Shown in pieces: positions 1 through 6,539 of a stretch of 8,179 bases of DNA. Under the pieces are notes generated by a model that was not told the DNA's origin, ran no database searches, and saw nothing but the letters and a program-made list of their open reading frames with translations. A program made the translations under genes and the position numbers. Numbering within the stretch: position 1 is the stretch's first letter; the number at the start of each line of letters is the position of its first letter. This DNA comes from an uncultured Collinsella sp. (GTDB taxonomy: Bacteria; Actinomycetota; Coriobacteriia; Coriobacteriales; Coriobacteriaceae): positions 1-8,179 of the forward strand of contig CAKUHM010000054.1 of assembly GCA_934655835.1 (NCBI GenBank), given 5' to 3'.

Positions 1-2
1 GT

Positions 3-830
3 CTATGCGTGGGCTAGCGACGACTCGATGGCCTGGACCAGGAATGCTGTAGCTCCATCTCCGCAAGGCTTGTCGTAGTAGTCTACAAAGCGCTGGTCGG
101 CAAGATAGCCGCGTGCGAGGCCCCGGTACGCTTCATCTTGGGGCTCGCTGCCCCAGTTGAGGCCAATCCAGCGACGGTGCATTACGACAAGCTTGCGGGC
201 CTCATCGCTCTTTGGGTCGCCATCGCCCATGGCAATCGAGAGCTGGCCCAAAATGGCACGTTCAAGCTCCTTCATGTCGTTCCATGTCTGAGGGTCCATG
301 TCTAGCAGCGCTTCGTTTGCCGCATCGACGGCTTCGTCGCCATAGCGCGCCCGGGCCTCGGCACCGTAGCGCTCCTCGTTTTCCTGAACGGTGCGCCAGC
401 GCTCCAGTTGCGGCAGGACGGCGCCCATGAGCGAGACGGCTTCGTCGAGCGACATGCCGGTGTTTTGTGCCAGGCGCGGGGCACAATCCTCGATCATTGC
501 CTCCATGGTGGTCTCGTAGGTGTACTTGCCGTGGTCGTAGCACCATTTGCAGTAATGATCGGTCGTGGCGCCCGTAGCGTCGGTGCCGCAGTCATCGGGC
601 GTGAGCAGCATGCCGCAGCTCTCGCAGTAGTGTTCGGGCATTTCGAGCAGGTGAGACAGTGGCTCTCCGGTTACGGCGGCAATGAGCTTCATCATATCGA
701 TGCCCGGCGTGACCTCGCCGCGCTCCCAGCGGCTGACGGCTTGGCGCGTTACATAGAGCTTGGCGGCGAGCTGCTCTTGGGTGAGATTGTTGGCGCGACG
801 GACGGCGATGAGTTTTTCTGCAAAGGCCAT
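3..830 (-). CDS. XRE-family transcriptional regulator with zinc ribbon and TipAS-like C-terminal domain
   Basis: A 275-residue cytoplasmic protein, probably a ligand-responsive transcription factor. Residues 4-60 form a lambda-repressor-like helix-turn-helix (LTQEQLAAKLYVTRQAVSRWE). Residues 67-103 form a zinc ribbon with C69, C72, C81, C94 and C97; the SCGM and YCKWCYDHGKYTY stretches match the 'putative zinc ribbon' family (PF12674 type). Residues about 150-270 (YGDEA, a WNDMKELERAI helix, MHRRWIGLNW, YYDKPCGDGA) resemble TipAS, the antibiotic-binding domain normally fused to MerR-type TipA regulators. The ATG at 830 is preceded by GAGGAG at good spacing, and a promoter lies 30 bases upstream. 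The gene is divergent from trmO. The ligand and targets are unknown; autoregulation or control of a drug efflux gene outside the window is inference. The HTH and zinc ribbon calls are firm; the TipAS call is good but rests on pattern recognition only. Confidence 0.9.
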   Translation of the reverse strand: MAFAEKLIAVRRANNLTQEQLAAKLYVTRQAVSRWERGEVTPGIDMMKLIAAVTGEPLSHLLEMPEHYCESCGMLLTPDDCGTDATGATTDHYCKWCYDHGKYTYETTMEAMIEDCAPRLAQNTGMSLDEAVSLMGAVLPQLERWRTVQENEERYGAEARARYGDEAVDAANEALLDMDPQTWNDMKELERAILGQLSIAMGDGDPKSDEARKLVVMHRRWIGLNWGSEPQDEAYRGLARGYLADQRFVDYYDKPCGDGATAFLVQAIESSLAHA

Positions 831-860
831 GACGGCTCCTCTCTGCTGGTTGATGGCTTA

Positions 861-889
861 AGCATACGCGGCGGTAGGCACCCTTCCAA
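861..889 (-). promoter_or_regulatory. Promoter of the XRE-TipAS regulator gene
   Basis: Read on the minus strand, TTGGAA (plus 884-889) is followed after exactly 17 bases by TATGCT (plus 861-866). Both boxes are recognisable sigma-70-type elements at ideal spacing. The -10 box lies 30 bases before the ATG, leaving room for the ribosome site. No other good candidate is visible in the 143-base divergent gap (831-973). Confidence 0.55.
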
Positions 890-904
890 GCAACCGTTGG
901 TTGC
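890..904. promoter_or_regulatory. Small inverted repeat next to the -35 box, possible operator
   Basis: GCAACC-GTT-GGTTGC is a perfect 6-base dyad around a 3-base centre. It directly abuts the -35 box of the minus-strand regulator gene and lies between the two divergent promoters. Its position suits autoregulation by the XRE protein or a divergent switch, but the dyad is short and could be chance. Confidence 0.35.
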
Positions 905-960
905 ACGTTCGGCGACCGCGGTGGGGGGGATTGTGCGCAGCGCCTCGTGCGCCCATGCCG

Positions 961-966
961 TACAAT
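961..966 (+). promoter_or_regulatory. -10 element of trmO, placed for a leaderless transcript
   Basis: TACAAT is followed by seven bases and then the ATG at 974. Normal -10 to +1 distance would put transcription start at 973-974, the first base of the start codon. No Shine-Dalgarno motif precedes that ATG and no convincing -35 box is seen at 16-19 bases upstream. The same -10 core (ACAAT) occurs before three other plus-strand genes here. Confidence 0.5.
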
Positions 967-973
967 GACCGGC

Positions 974-1711
974 ATGGAACCTATCGCACACATACATACC
1001 GATCTGCCGCAGAAGTTCGGCATTCCGCGCAACAGCTTTTTGGCGCCTCATCTACAGGGGCGCATTGTCTTTGAGCCGGAGTTTGCCTCTAACGCCGCGG
1101 TTGCGGGACTCGAGTCTTTCTCGCACTTATGGCTGCTTTGGCGTTTTGAAAATGGAACGCCCGGCGGCACGGCAGAGGATATTGCTGCCGATGTCAAGAT
1201 GCGGGACAAGGCCGGTACCAATGCTAGGTGGTCAAAGACCGTGCGTCCGCCGCGCTTGGGTGGTGCCGAGCGCGTGGGCGTGTTTGCCACGCGTAGTCCG
1301 TTTCGCCCCAATCATATCGGCCTCACCTGCGTAAAGCTTGACCGTGTTGAGCTCACCGATAACGGTCCCATCATTTATGTGTTGGGCGCCGACCTGCGCG
1401 ACGGCACGCCCATCTACGACATCAAACCCTACATTCCGTTCGCGGACTGCCACTCCGACGCGACGGGCGGCTGGATCGAGGACAGCCCGTGGCAAGAGCT
1501 CAACGTCGAATTCCCGCAAACGCTGCAAGACAAGGTCCCGTCCGCAAAACTGCCCGGTCTGATCGAGGTCCTTCGCCAAGATCCGCGCCGTGCTGGAAGC
1601 AAGCACGAGCCCGATCGCGTTTACCACCTGGCTTACGCCGGGCTTAATATTGCGTTTACGGTCGATGGGACACAGCTGACCGTAACGGCCGTCACCGAAG
1701 CTCAGGACTAG
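974..1711 (+). CDS. trmO: tRNA (N6-threonylcarbamoyladenosine(37)-N6)-methyltransferase TrmO
   Basis: TrmO (YaeB/TsaA family, UPF0066) uses S-adenosylmethionine to N6-methylate t6A37 in threonine tRNAs, fine-tuning decoding of ACY codons. The 245-residue product is close to the usual length. Its N-terminus PIAHIHTDLPQKFGIPRN is typical, followed by RPPRLGG (91-97), the signature RVGVFATRSPFRPNHIGL (100-117) and DGTPIYDIKPYIP (143-155). A C-terminal QDPRR (202-206) fits the family's QDPRP element. In-frame ATGs also occur at 947 and 965, but the protein similarity begins at the ATG at 974 and the 965 ATG overlaps the -10 box. No Shine-Dalgarno site is present, consistent with leaderless translation. 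The gene has a separate promoter from the malY-like gene that follows after 112 bases. Function is well supported; the exact start is likely. Confidence 0.93.
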   Translation: MEPIAHIHTDLPQKFGIPRNSFLAPHLQGRIVFEPEFASNAAVAGLESFSHLWLLWRFENGTPGGTAEDIAADVKMRDKAGTNARWSKTVRPPRLGGAERVGVFATRSPFRPNHIGLTCVKLDRVELTDNGPIIYVLGADLRDGTPIYDIKPYIPFADCHSDATGGWIEDSPWQELNVEFPQTLQDKVPSAKLPGLIEVLRQDPRRAGSKHEPDRVYHLAYAGLNIAFTVDGTQLTVTAVTEAQD

Positions 1712-1777
1712 CTGGCCGCCCGCCCTCATCAGTCAAATTCAACCCCAAAACCCGTGCCAAAGCCGTCCATCCTGGTG

Positions 1778-1783
1778 GACAAT
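1778..1783 (+). promoter_or_regulatory. -10 element of the malY/patB-like gene
   Basis: GACAAT (in context GGACAATAACG) ends 40 bases before the ATG at 1824, in the 112-base gap after trmO. The -35 region is weak (TGCCAA at 17 bases). A small dyad, GTCCA at 1765-1769 and TGGAC at 1776-1780, overlaps the left side of the box and might be an operator. The call rests mainly on the matching element and spacing at two other genes in the window. I see nothing else of note in this gap. Confidence 0.45.
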
Positions 1784-1823
1784 AACGCCTACCGAACCAA
1801 TCCACTTTGCACGGGAGCGCAGT

Positions 1824-3035
1824 ATGAAATACGACTTCACCTCGATCATTGACCGCCACAATATGGACGCCATCGCCGTTGACTCCTGGGGCGAGATCCC
1901 CGGTATGGCGCCAAACGCACCCGATGAGGGCTGCGAACGCATCCCCATGTGGGTGGCCGACATGAACTTTGCCACGGTCCCCACGGTCCAGGAGCATATC
2001 ATTCAACGTGCTCAGCACCCCATGTTTGGCTATTTTAATCCGCGTGCCGAGTACTTCGACCGCATCATCGAGTGGCAGAGCCGTCGCAATGGCGTTGAGG
2101 GCCTACTTCCCGAGCATATCGGCTACGAAAACGGCGTGCTGGGCGGCGTCGTGTCGACGCTGAGCGCCTATGTCCAGCCGGGCGACGCGGTGCTGGTCCA
2201 TAGTCCCACCTACATCGGTTTTACCAAGTCCATCGAGGCCGCGGGCTATCGCATTGTCCACAGCCCGCTTAAGCTCGACGAGCAGGGCGTGTGGCGCATG
2301 GATTTTGAGGACATGGAGCGCAAGCTCGCGCAAAACCACATCCATGCTGCGGTGTTCTGCTCGCCGCACAACCCCTGCGGCCGCGTGTGGGAACGCGACG
2401 AGATCGAGCGCGCCATGGACATCTATCGCCAGCACGATTGCGTGGTGATCTCGGACGAGATCTGGTCCGACATCATCCGTCCTGGGCACAAGCACATCCC
2501 GACGCAGTCGGTGAGCGAGGACGCCCGCATGCGCACGGTCGCCCTTTATGCGCCCAGCAAGACCTTCAACCTCGCGGGCCTAGTCGGCAGCTACCACATC
2601 ATCTACAACGAGACACTGCGCGACCGCGTGTGCGCCGTGTCCAACAAGACCCATTACAACGAGATGAACGTCCTCTCCATGCACGCGCTCATTGGCGCCT
2701 ACCAGCCGCAGGGCTACGAGTGGGTGGACGAACTCAACGAGGTCATCAAAGACAACGTCGACTACTTCTGCGATTACGTGGACGAGCATTTTAAGGGCGT
2801 GGCCTATTCGCGTCCGCAGGGCACGTACATGGTGTTCCTGGACTGTACGGAGTGGTGCCGCGCGCACGGTCGCGACGTTCAGTGGCTGCTCGACGAGGGC
2901 GCGCGCGTGGGCGTGGGCTATCAAGACGGCCGTCCGTTCCACGGGCCTTGCCACATTCGCGTGAACCTGGCCCTGCCGCTTTCGCGCGTGCAGGAGGCGT
3001 GCGAACGCCTGAATCGCTACGTTTTTAATGCATAG
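1824..3035 (+). CDS. MalY/PatB-type PLP-dependent C-S lyase (cystathionine beta-lyase)
   Basis: A 403-residue cytosolic fold-type I aminotransferase-family enzyme. The MalY/PatB subgroup cleaves C-S bonds: cystathionine to homocysteine, pyruvate and ammonia, or cysteine to hydrogen sulfide. Subgroup marks are the N-terminal MKYDFTSIIDR and PMWVADMNF. PLP-site residues are visible: SPTY (Y130), SPHNPCGRVW (N183), SDEIWSDI (D211, pyridine nitrogen), SKTFNLAGL (K246, Schiff base) and HIRVNLALP (R379, substrate carboxylate). Length is normal for the family. The ATG at 1824 has GGGAG six bases upstream. The gene stands alone, with its own promoter and a hairpin terminator about 55 bases after the stop. 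E. coli MalY also represses MalT, but no maltose gene is nearby, so a regulatory role is not supported. The precise substrate (methionine synthesis or sulfide/thiol release) cannot be told from sequence. Confidence 0.92.
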   Translation: MKYDFTSIIDRHNMDAIAVDSWGEIPGMAPNAPDEGCERIPMWVADMNFATVPTVQEHIIQRAQHPMFGYFNPRAEYFDRIIEWQSRRNGVEGLLPEHIGYENGVLGGVVSTLSAYVQPGDAVLVHSPTYIGFTKSIEAAGYRIVHSPLKLDEQGVWRMDFEDMERKLAQNHIHAAVFCSPHNPCGRVWERDEIERAMDIYRQHDCVVISDEIWSDIIRPGHKHIPTQSVSEDARMRTVALYAPSKTFNLAGLVGSYHIIYNETLRDRVCAVSNKTHYNEMNVLSMHALIGAYQPQGYEWVDELNEVIKDNVDYFCDYVDEHFKGVAYSRPQGTYMVFLDCTEWCRAHGRDVQWLLDEGARVGVGYQDGRPFHGPCHIRVNLALPLSRVQEACERLNRYVFNA

Positions 3036-3089
3036 CAAGCCGTAACGAACGAACGACATGCGCGGGGTCTTCTGGCTTGATTGTTATGC

Positions 3090-3117
3090 GGGGGTCTGAT
3101 CCCAGACCCCTACTTTT
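3090..3117 (+). terminator. Rho-independent terminator at a convergent gene junction, REP-like hairpin
   Basis: GGGGTCTG (3091-3098) and CAGACCCC (3103-3110) form a perfect 8-base stem with the 4-base loop ATCC, extended by a G-T pair. TACTTTT follows on the plus strand, giving a plausible terminator for the malY-like gene. The last stem base is also the third base of the stop codon of the minus-strand NimA-like gene, so it may serve both genes, though the minus side has only a weak T-run. A partial copy of the left arm (GCGGGGTCT) occurs at 3062-3070, suggesting a decayed repeat element in this 74-base gap. Confidence 0.65.
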
Positions 3118-3589
3118 CGTGAATCTGCTTGCCGCAAAGGTGCTCAATCGTAATTTCGTACAGCTGAACGCCCTTGATGTCCTTGGCGATTTCCTCCTCG
3201 ACCTCTTCGGCGGTGGGGTAGTACTTGAGCGCGAGCTCGCGGACCTTGTCCTCGATAAATGCGGGGGTGTCATTCGCTAGGCGGCAACGGCCAAAGACAA
3301 CGGTGCTCTGCACGTAGGGCGCCCAATCGTCGTCCTTGTACCAGTCGTTGCCGTAGACGGTAAAACAGACCTTGTCGTCACGCTTGAGAGCGTCGACCTT
3401 GTGGCCCGCCTTGGCGCCGTGGAAGTAAATCTTGTCGTGCTCAGCGTCAAAGAAGTAGTTGACGGGAATGGCGTACGGGTAGCCATCGTCGCCGTTGACG
3501 GCAAAGACGCCGCGCTTGCAGGTGGCGAGCAGCTCACGCGCCGTCTCGTCGGTGATGGCACGTTTCTTTCGGCGTAGGGGCCTAAACAT
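3110..3589 (-). CDS. NimA-like pyridoxamine 5'-phosphate oxidase-fold flavoprotein
   Basis: A 159-residue cytoplasmic split-barrel protein of the pyridoxamine-5'-phosphate-oxidase superfamily, in the NimA-like group often annotated as 5-nitroimidazole resistance proteins. Members bind FMN, heme or related cofactors, and most have no proven reaction. Family marks are the N-terminal MFRPLRRKKRAIT, the strand GYPYAIPVNYFF (36-47), YFHGAKAGHKVDAL (55-68, with H57 as a possible cofactor ligand), KVCFTVYG and the C-terminal YEITIEHLCGK (144-154). The ATG at 3589 has AAAGGAA seven bases upstream. A TTG at 3607 is in frame, but its own bases belong to that ribosome site, so it is unlikely to be the start. 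The gene lies 42 bases downstream of the hybrid kinase on the same strand; it may be co-transcribed or use the internal -10 at 3631-3636. Drug resistance is not implied by sequence alone. Confidence 0.85.
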   Translation of the reverse strand: MFRPLRRKKRAITDETARELLATCKRGVFAVNGDDGYPYAIPVNYFFDAEHDKIYFHGAKAGHKVDALKRDDKVCFTVYGNDWYKDDDWAPYVQSTVVFGRCRLANDTPAFIEDKVRELALKYYPTAEEVEEEIAKDIKGVQLYEITIEHLCGKQIHEK

Positions 3590-3630
3590 CGCGGGATTCC
3601 TTTCCAATCGGGCATGGTTCTTGGGGAGAG

Positions 3631-3636
3631 ACTATA
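3631..3636 (-). promoter_or_regulatory. Possible -10 element of the NimA-like gene, overlapping the kinase stop codon
   Basis: On the minus strand the sequence reads TATAGT, near the consensus TATAAT, 41 bases before the ATG at 3589. Its TAG is the stop codon of the upstream kinase gene. A clear -35 box is lacking (CAAGCA at 17 bases). It would allow the small flavoprotein to be expressed without the kinase. The 42-base gap 3590-3631 otherwise holds only the ribosome site. Confidence 0.4.
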
Positions 3637-6436
3637 GCGAACTGGGGCCGTGCTGCTTGATGCGGGCGAGAATGTTTTTGAGCTTTTCAAAATCGAGCGG
3701 CTTGGGCAGATGGGCGTTCATGCCGGCGTCACGTGCGGCCTTGGCGTCCTCGGCAAAAGCGTTGGCGGTCAGCGCGATGATGGGGATGTCGGCGGCGTCG
3801 GGCTTGCCGCTCAGACGAATCACGCGCGTTGCCTCATAACCGTCCATACCGGGCATCATGATGTCCATGAGGATGGCGTCGAAGCTGCCGGCGGGGTGCG
3901 ACAGGTACAGGTCGACAACCTCGTTGCCGTTGGCCGCGCGGGTCACCACAACGTCCTCGGATTCAAGCAACGCCTGGGCAATTTCGGCATTCAGGTCGTT
4001 GTCTTCGGCGAGCAGGACGTTCATGCCGGCAATCGGGCAGTTGGGCATTGCCTCGACTGGCTTTATGTGGGCCCGAGGGTTCTTGTCGATATCGAGCGGA
4101 ATCTGGACAGTGAACGTGCTGCCCACGCCGAGTTCGCTTGAAATCTCGATGGTGCCGCCCATCATGTCGATAAGTGATTTGACAATGGGCATGCCCATGC
4201 CGGTTCCCTGGAATTTGCTGCGGGCGTCGTCGCCCTCTTGGGCAAACGGCTCGTAAATGTGCTTCAAAAACTCAGACGTCATGCCAATGCCGGTGTCTTC
4301 GATGGTGAAGCAAAAGAGCGCACGTGCGTCGTTGAGCGGTTTGACGGTGGAAGAGAAGGTGACGGTGCCGCCATGCTTGTTGTATTTGATGCTGTTGTCG
4401 AGCAGGTTGATGATAATTCGGCGGATATGGGTGGGGCTGCCGATCATGCTCTGGTCGACGGCATAGGGCTCGCTGGCGTTGAGCAGCGTAATGCCACGGT
4501 CCGATGCGCGGAGTTTGCACAGCACCAAGGCATCGTCACAGAGCTCCTTGAGGTTGAACGATTCGTGCTCGAGTGTCACTTTGCGCTCCTCGATTTTGCC
4601 CATCTCGAGGATGTCGTTAATGAGCGAGAGCAGGTGGTTGGCAGCGACACGCGCCTTGGCGCGGCTTTCGCGAGCGACCTTTATATCGCCCTCTTTCAAT
4701 TCCTCAATCTCAATAAGGCCCAAGATGCCGTTGAGCGGTGTGCGGATGTCGTGGCTCATGCGCGTGAGGAACGCGGTCTTGGCGGCGTTGGCGGCGTCGG
4801 CTTTCTGCCGCTCTTTCCGCGCGCGTTGAAGCGACCAGACAAGGATGGCGATGCCGGTCAGCAAAATGCAGATGATAACGGTGGCAATGGCGGTGCGGTT
4901 GCGGTAGAGGAATCGAAGTGTATCGGATTCTTGAGCCGAATACGATGTGGGGGAATAACTGTTCGCGGAGAGCGATTCGCCGGCATTGACGATACCCTTA
5001 TTAATGATTCCCAGGAGTTGGGGATTGCCGCGCGAGATCAAGCACGATAGTTCTGCTGTGTTGGTGAGTTCCTGCGTTTCGAAATCCTCGATGTCGTAGG
5101 TGTCGCGGATGGTTTCCAGGCGCGTACTGGGGATGATGATGCAACTGGCCTCTCCTTTATTGAGCGCTTTGAGCATCTCGTTGCCGCTTGGGTACTCGGT
5201 TACCGTCGCGTCGGGGAACAGGCTCTCGAGCTCAAAGCGGTTGACGATAGCGCTCTTTGTGCAAGCGATGTTCTTGAGGTCCTTGCTCAGGTCGTTGCTG
5301 CTGTGGATAGCGGTCAGGGAGACCGTTCCCGTCGAGTTTGACTGGATGACCCCCACCTGTTCGGCGAGCCAGTAGTCACGAAAGAATGGCAGGGCGACAT
5401 CGATGGTGCCTTCCGAAAGGGCTTTGATCATTTGTTTGGTGTCTGCGATGGCGACTGTTTTAACGTTAATGCCAAACTTGTCGTGCAACGTCGTCGCGAG
5501 CGAGGCAAGCGACCCCTCCATTTCGCCATCGTCATTTTGCGTGCAGTAGGGGAGCTGGTTTGTAAGATAGCCGAGCGTGATGGTGTTGCCGTTTGCTTTG
5601 AGCCAGGAGGCCTCGGCGCCGTCAAGTGATGATGACCCGCTGTTTTGGGCCGAGTAATTTGCTTTGACCTCGTCATTGTAGCGGGGGTTGAATCGGGCGA
5701 TTGCCGCCATGGCGGCATTGATATCGTCCATAAGGTCGGGGCGGCTTTTGGGGACGGCGAAATAGTAGTCGCTTGAGCCTACGTAGAACATGGGGGAGGC
5801 GCTAGGCGATGAGATCGTGTCGTTCATGATGATGGCGTCGACCTCGCCGTTTGCCAACGCATCGAAGAGGCCGCCGCCACTGGCTATTTCTTTATAGGTG
5901 CAGGTAATGCCTTCGTCGGCAAGCCACTGCTGGCCGACGAAGGTCTGCATAACGCCGGGATTGCAGCCAATGGTGAGGCCCTGGAGCGCCTGGAGGTCGC
6001 CCGTGGCCAAGTCGTCTCGGTCGGGCCTGGCATAGATGTAGTAGCGCTCGGTGCCCTCGGGGTTCGATGAGAAAAGCAGCTTTTGGGCGCGTTCCTCGGA
6101 GTAGGAGATATTGGGCATGAGGTCGATCTCGCCCGCCTCGAGCTTGTCCATGAGCTCGGTGAACGTACCGGAGACATATTCGTATTTCCATCCGGGGGTG
6201 TAGTACGAGAGGGTTTGGAGGTATTCGTAACCCCAGCCCGAAAGGCGTTCGCCCGGCGTGCCTTCCTGGAAACCCTCGCTGCTGACGAGCCAGCCAACGC
6301 GTACCGTTTTGACCTGCTGCTCGGACTGGTCGGCAAGGGCCGGCACGGGTGCGGTGGCACTCAGCGCGGTAAGTGCGGTGAGCACGATGGCGAGGGCGCG
6401 ATATATAGTTGAACGAAGGACAGCGGCAGCTCTCAC
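3632..6436 (-). CDS. Hybrid sensor histidine kinase with tandem family-3 solute-binding domains and a receiver domain
   Basis: A 934-residue membrane sensor kinase of BvgS/EvgS-like layout. Residues 1-35 are a signal peptide (VPALA before DQ). Two SBP_bac_3 Venus-flytrap domains follow at about 43-255 and 283-490; in other proteins this fold binds amino acids and similar solutes. One membrane helix lies at about 518-536. HisKA has SHDIRTPLNG with H562. The HATPase has NLLDNSIKYN (N677, N681), EDTGIGM (D714) and GTGMGM (744-749). A receiver domain (about 805-930) has E811, D812, phospho-acceptor D858, T890 and K912. All catalytic residues are intact. There is no PAS, HAMP or HPt domain; only a short coiled linker joins membrane and HisKA. 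The start is GTG at 6436, with AGGA 8 bases upstream. No partner regulator is nearby, so the phosphorelay must finish elsewhere, or D858 may tune the kinase. The ligand is unknown; amino acid sensing is inference. Confidence 0.93.
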   Translation of the reverse strand: MRAAAVLRSTIYRALAIVLTALTALSATAPVPALADQSEQQVKTVRVGWLVSSEGFQEGTPGERLSGWGYEYLQTLSYYTPGWKYEYVSGTFTELMDKLEAGEIDLMPNISYSEERAQKLLFSSNPEGTERYYIYARPDRDDLATGDLQALQGLTIGCNPGVMQTFVGQQWLADEGITCTYKEIASGGGLFDALANGEVDAIIMNDTISSPSASPMFYVGSSDYYFAVPKSRPDLMDDINAAMAAIARFNPRYNDEVKANYSAQNSGSSSLDGAEASWLKANGNTITLGYLTNQLPYCTQNDDGEMEGSLASLATTLHDKFGINVKTVAIADTKQMIKALSEGTIDVALPFFRDYWLAEQVGVIQSNSTGTVSLTAIHSSNDLSKDLKNIACTKSAIVNRFELESLFPDATVTEYPSGNEMLKALNKGEASCIIIPSTRLETIRDTYDIEDFETQELTNTAELSCLISRGNPQLLGIINKGIVNAGESLSANSYSPTSYSAQESDTLRFLYRNRTAIATVIICILLTGIAILVWSLQRARKERQKADAANAAKTAFLTRMSHDIRTPLNGILGLIEIEELKEGDIKVARESRAKARVAANHLLSLINDILEMGKIEERKVTLEHESFNLKELCDDALVLCKLRASDRGITLLNASEPYAVDQSMIGSPTHIRRIIINLLDNSIKYNKHGGTVTFSSTVKPLNDARALFCFTIEDTGIGMTSEFLKHIYEPFAQEGDDARSKFQGTGMGMPIVKSLIDMMGGTIEISSELGVGSTFTVQIPLDIDKNPRAHIKPVEAMPNCPIAGMNVLLAEDNDLNAEIAQALLESEDVVVTRAANGNEVVDLYLSHPAGSFDAILMDIMMPGMDGYEATRVIRLSGKPDAADIPIIALTANAFAEDAKAARDAGMNAHLPKPLDFEKLKNILARIKQHGPSSL

Positions 6437-6470
6437 GGGTAATCCTAACGAATCGAGACAGTACCACGTA

Positions 6471-6476
6471 AGGATA
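6471..6476 (-). promoter_or_regulatory. Tentative -10 element of the hybrid kinase gene
   Basis: On the minus strand the sequence reads TATCCT, 34 bases before the GTG at 6436, a distance similar to the other genes here. The -35 region (GTCAAA) is poor, which would fit a promoter needing an activator. This is a weak call made because no better box is present. Confidence 0.25.
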
Positions 6477-6506
6477 CCAGGTCAGGTGCCCCGTTTGACC
6501 CACCTG

Positions 6507-6517
6507 CCGTTAAACGG
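6507..6517. promoter_or_regulatory. Short palindrome with extra half-site upstream of the kinase gene
   Basis: CCGTT-A-AACGG is a perfect 11-base odd palindrome. Another CCGTT half-site lies at 6491-6495, and an overlapping CAGGTG/CACCTG dyad occupies 6483-6488 and 6501-6506. The group sits just upstream of the tentative kinase -10, where an activator or repressor would bind. The binding protein is unknown; it could be chance clustering. Confidence 0.35.
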
Positions 6518-6539
6518 TCACCCAGCAGATGTAGTCGTT

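Noticed and set aside
408..968. 186-codon plus-strand open frame over the XRE-TipAS regulator
   Set aside because: It is antisense to a gene with clear domains, lacks a family pattern, and arises from high GC content.
3044..3055. AACG tetranucleotide repeated three times after the malY-like gene
   Set aside because: Only three copies with no further structure; too short to call a functional repeat.
2580..3059. 159-codon minus-strand open frame over the malY-like gene
   Set aside because: It mirrors the codon pattern of the lyase gene and has no recognisable motif or ribosome site.
3110..3607. TTG at 3607 as start of the NimA-like protein
   Set aside because: The TTG lies inside the AAAGGAA ribosome site serving the ATG at 3589, and family similarity begins at that ATG.
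4238..5050. 270-codon plus-strand open frame within the kinase gene
   Set aside because: Antisense shadow of HisKA/HATPase coding sequence; the kinase frame carries all catalytic motifs.
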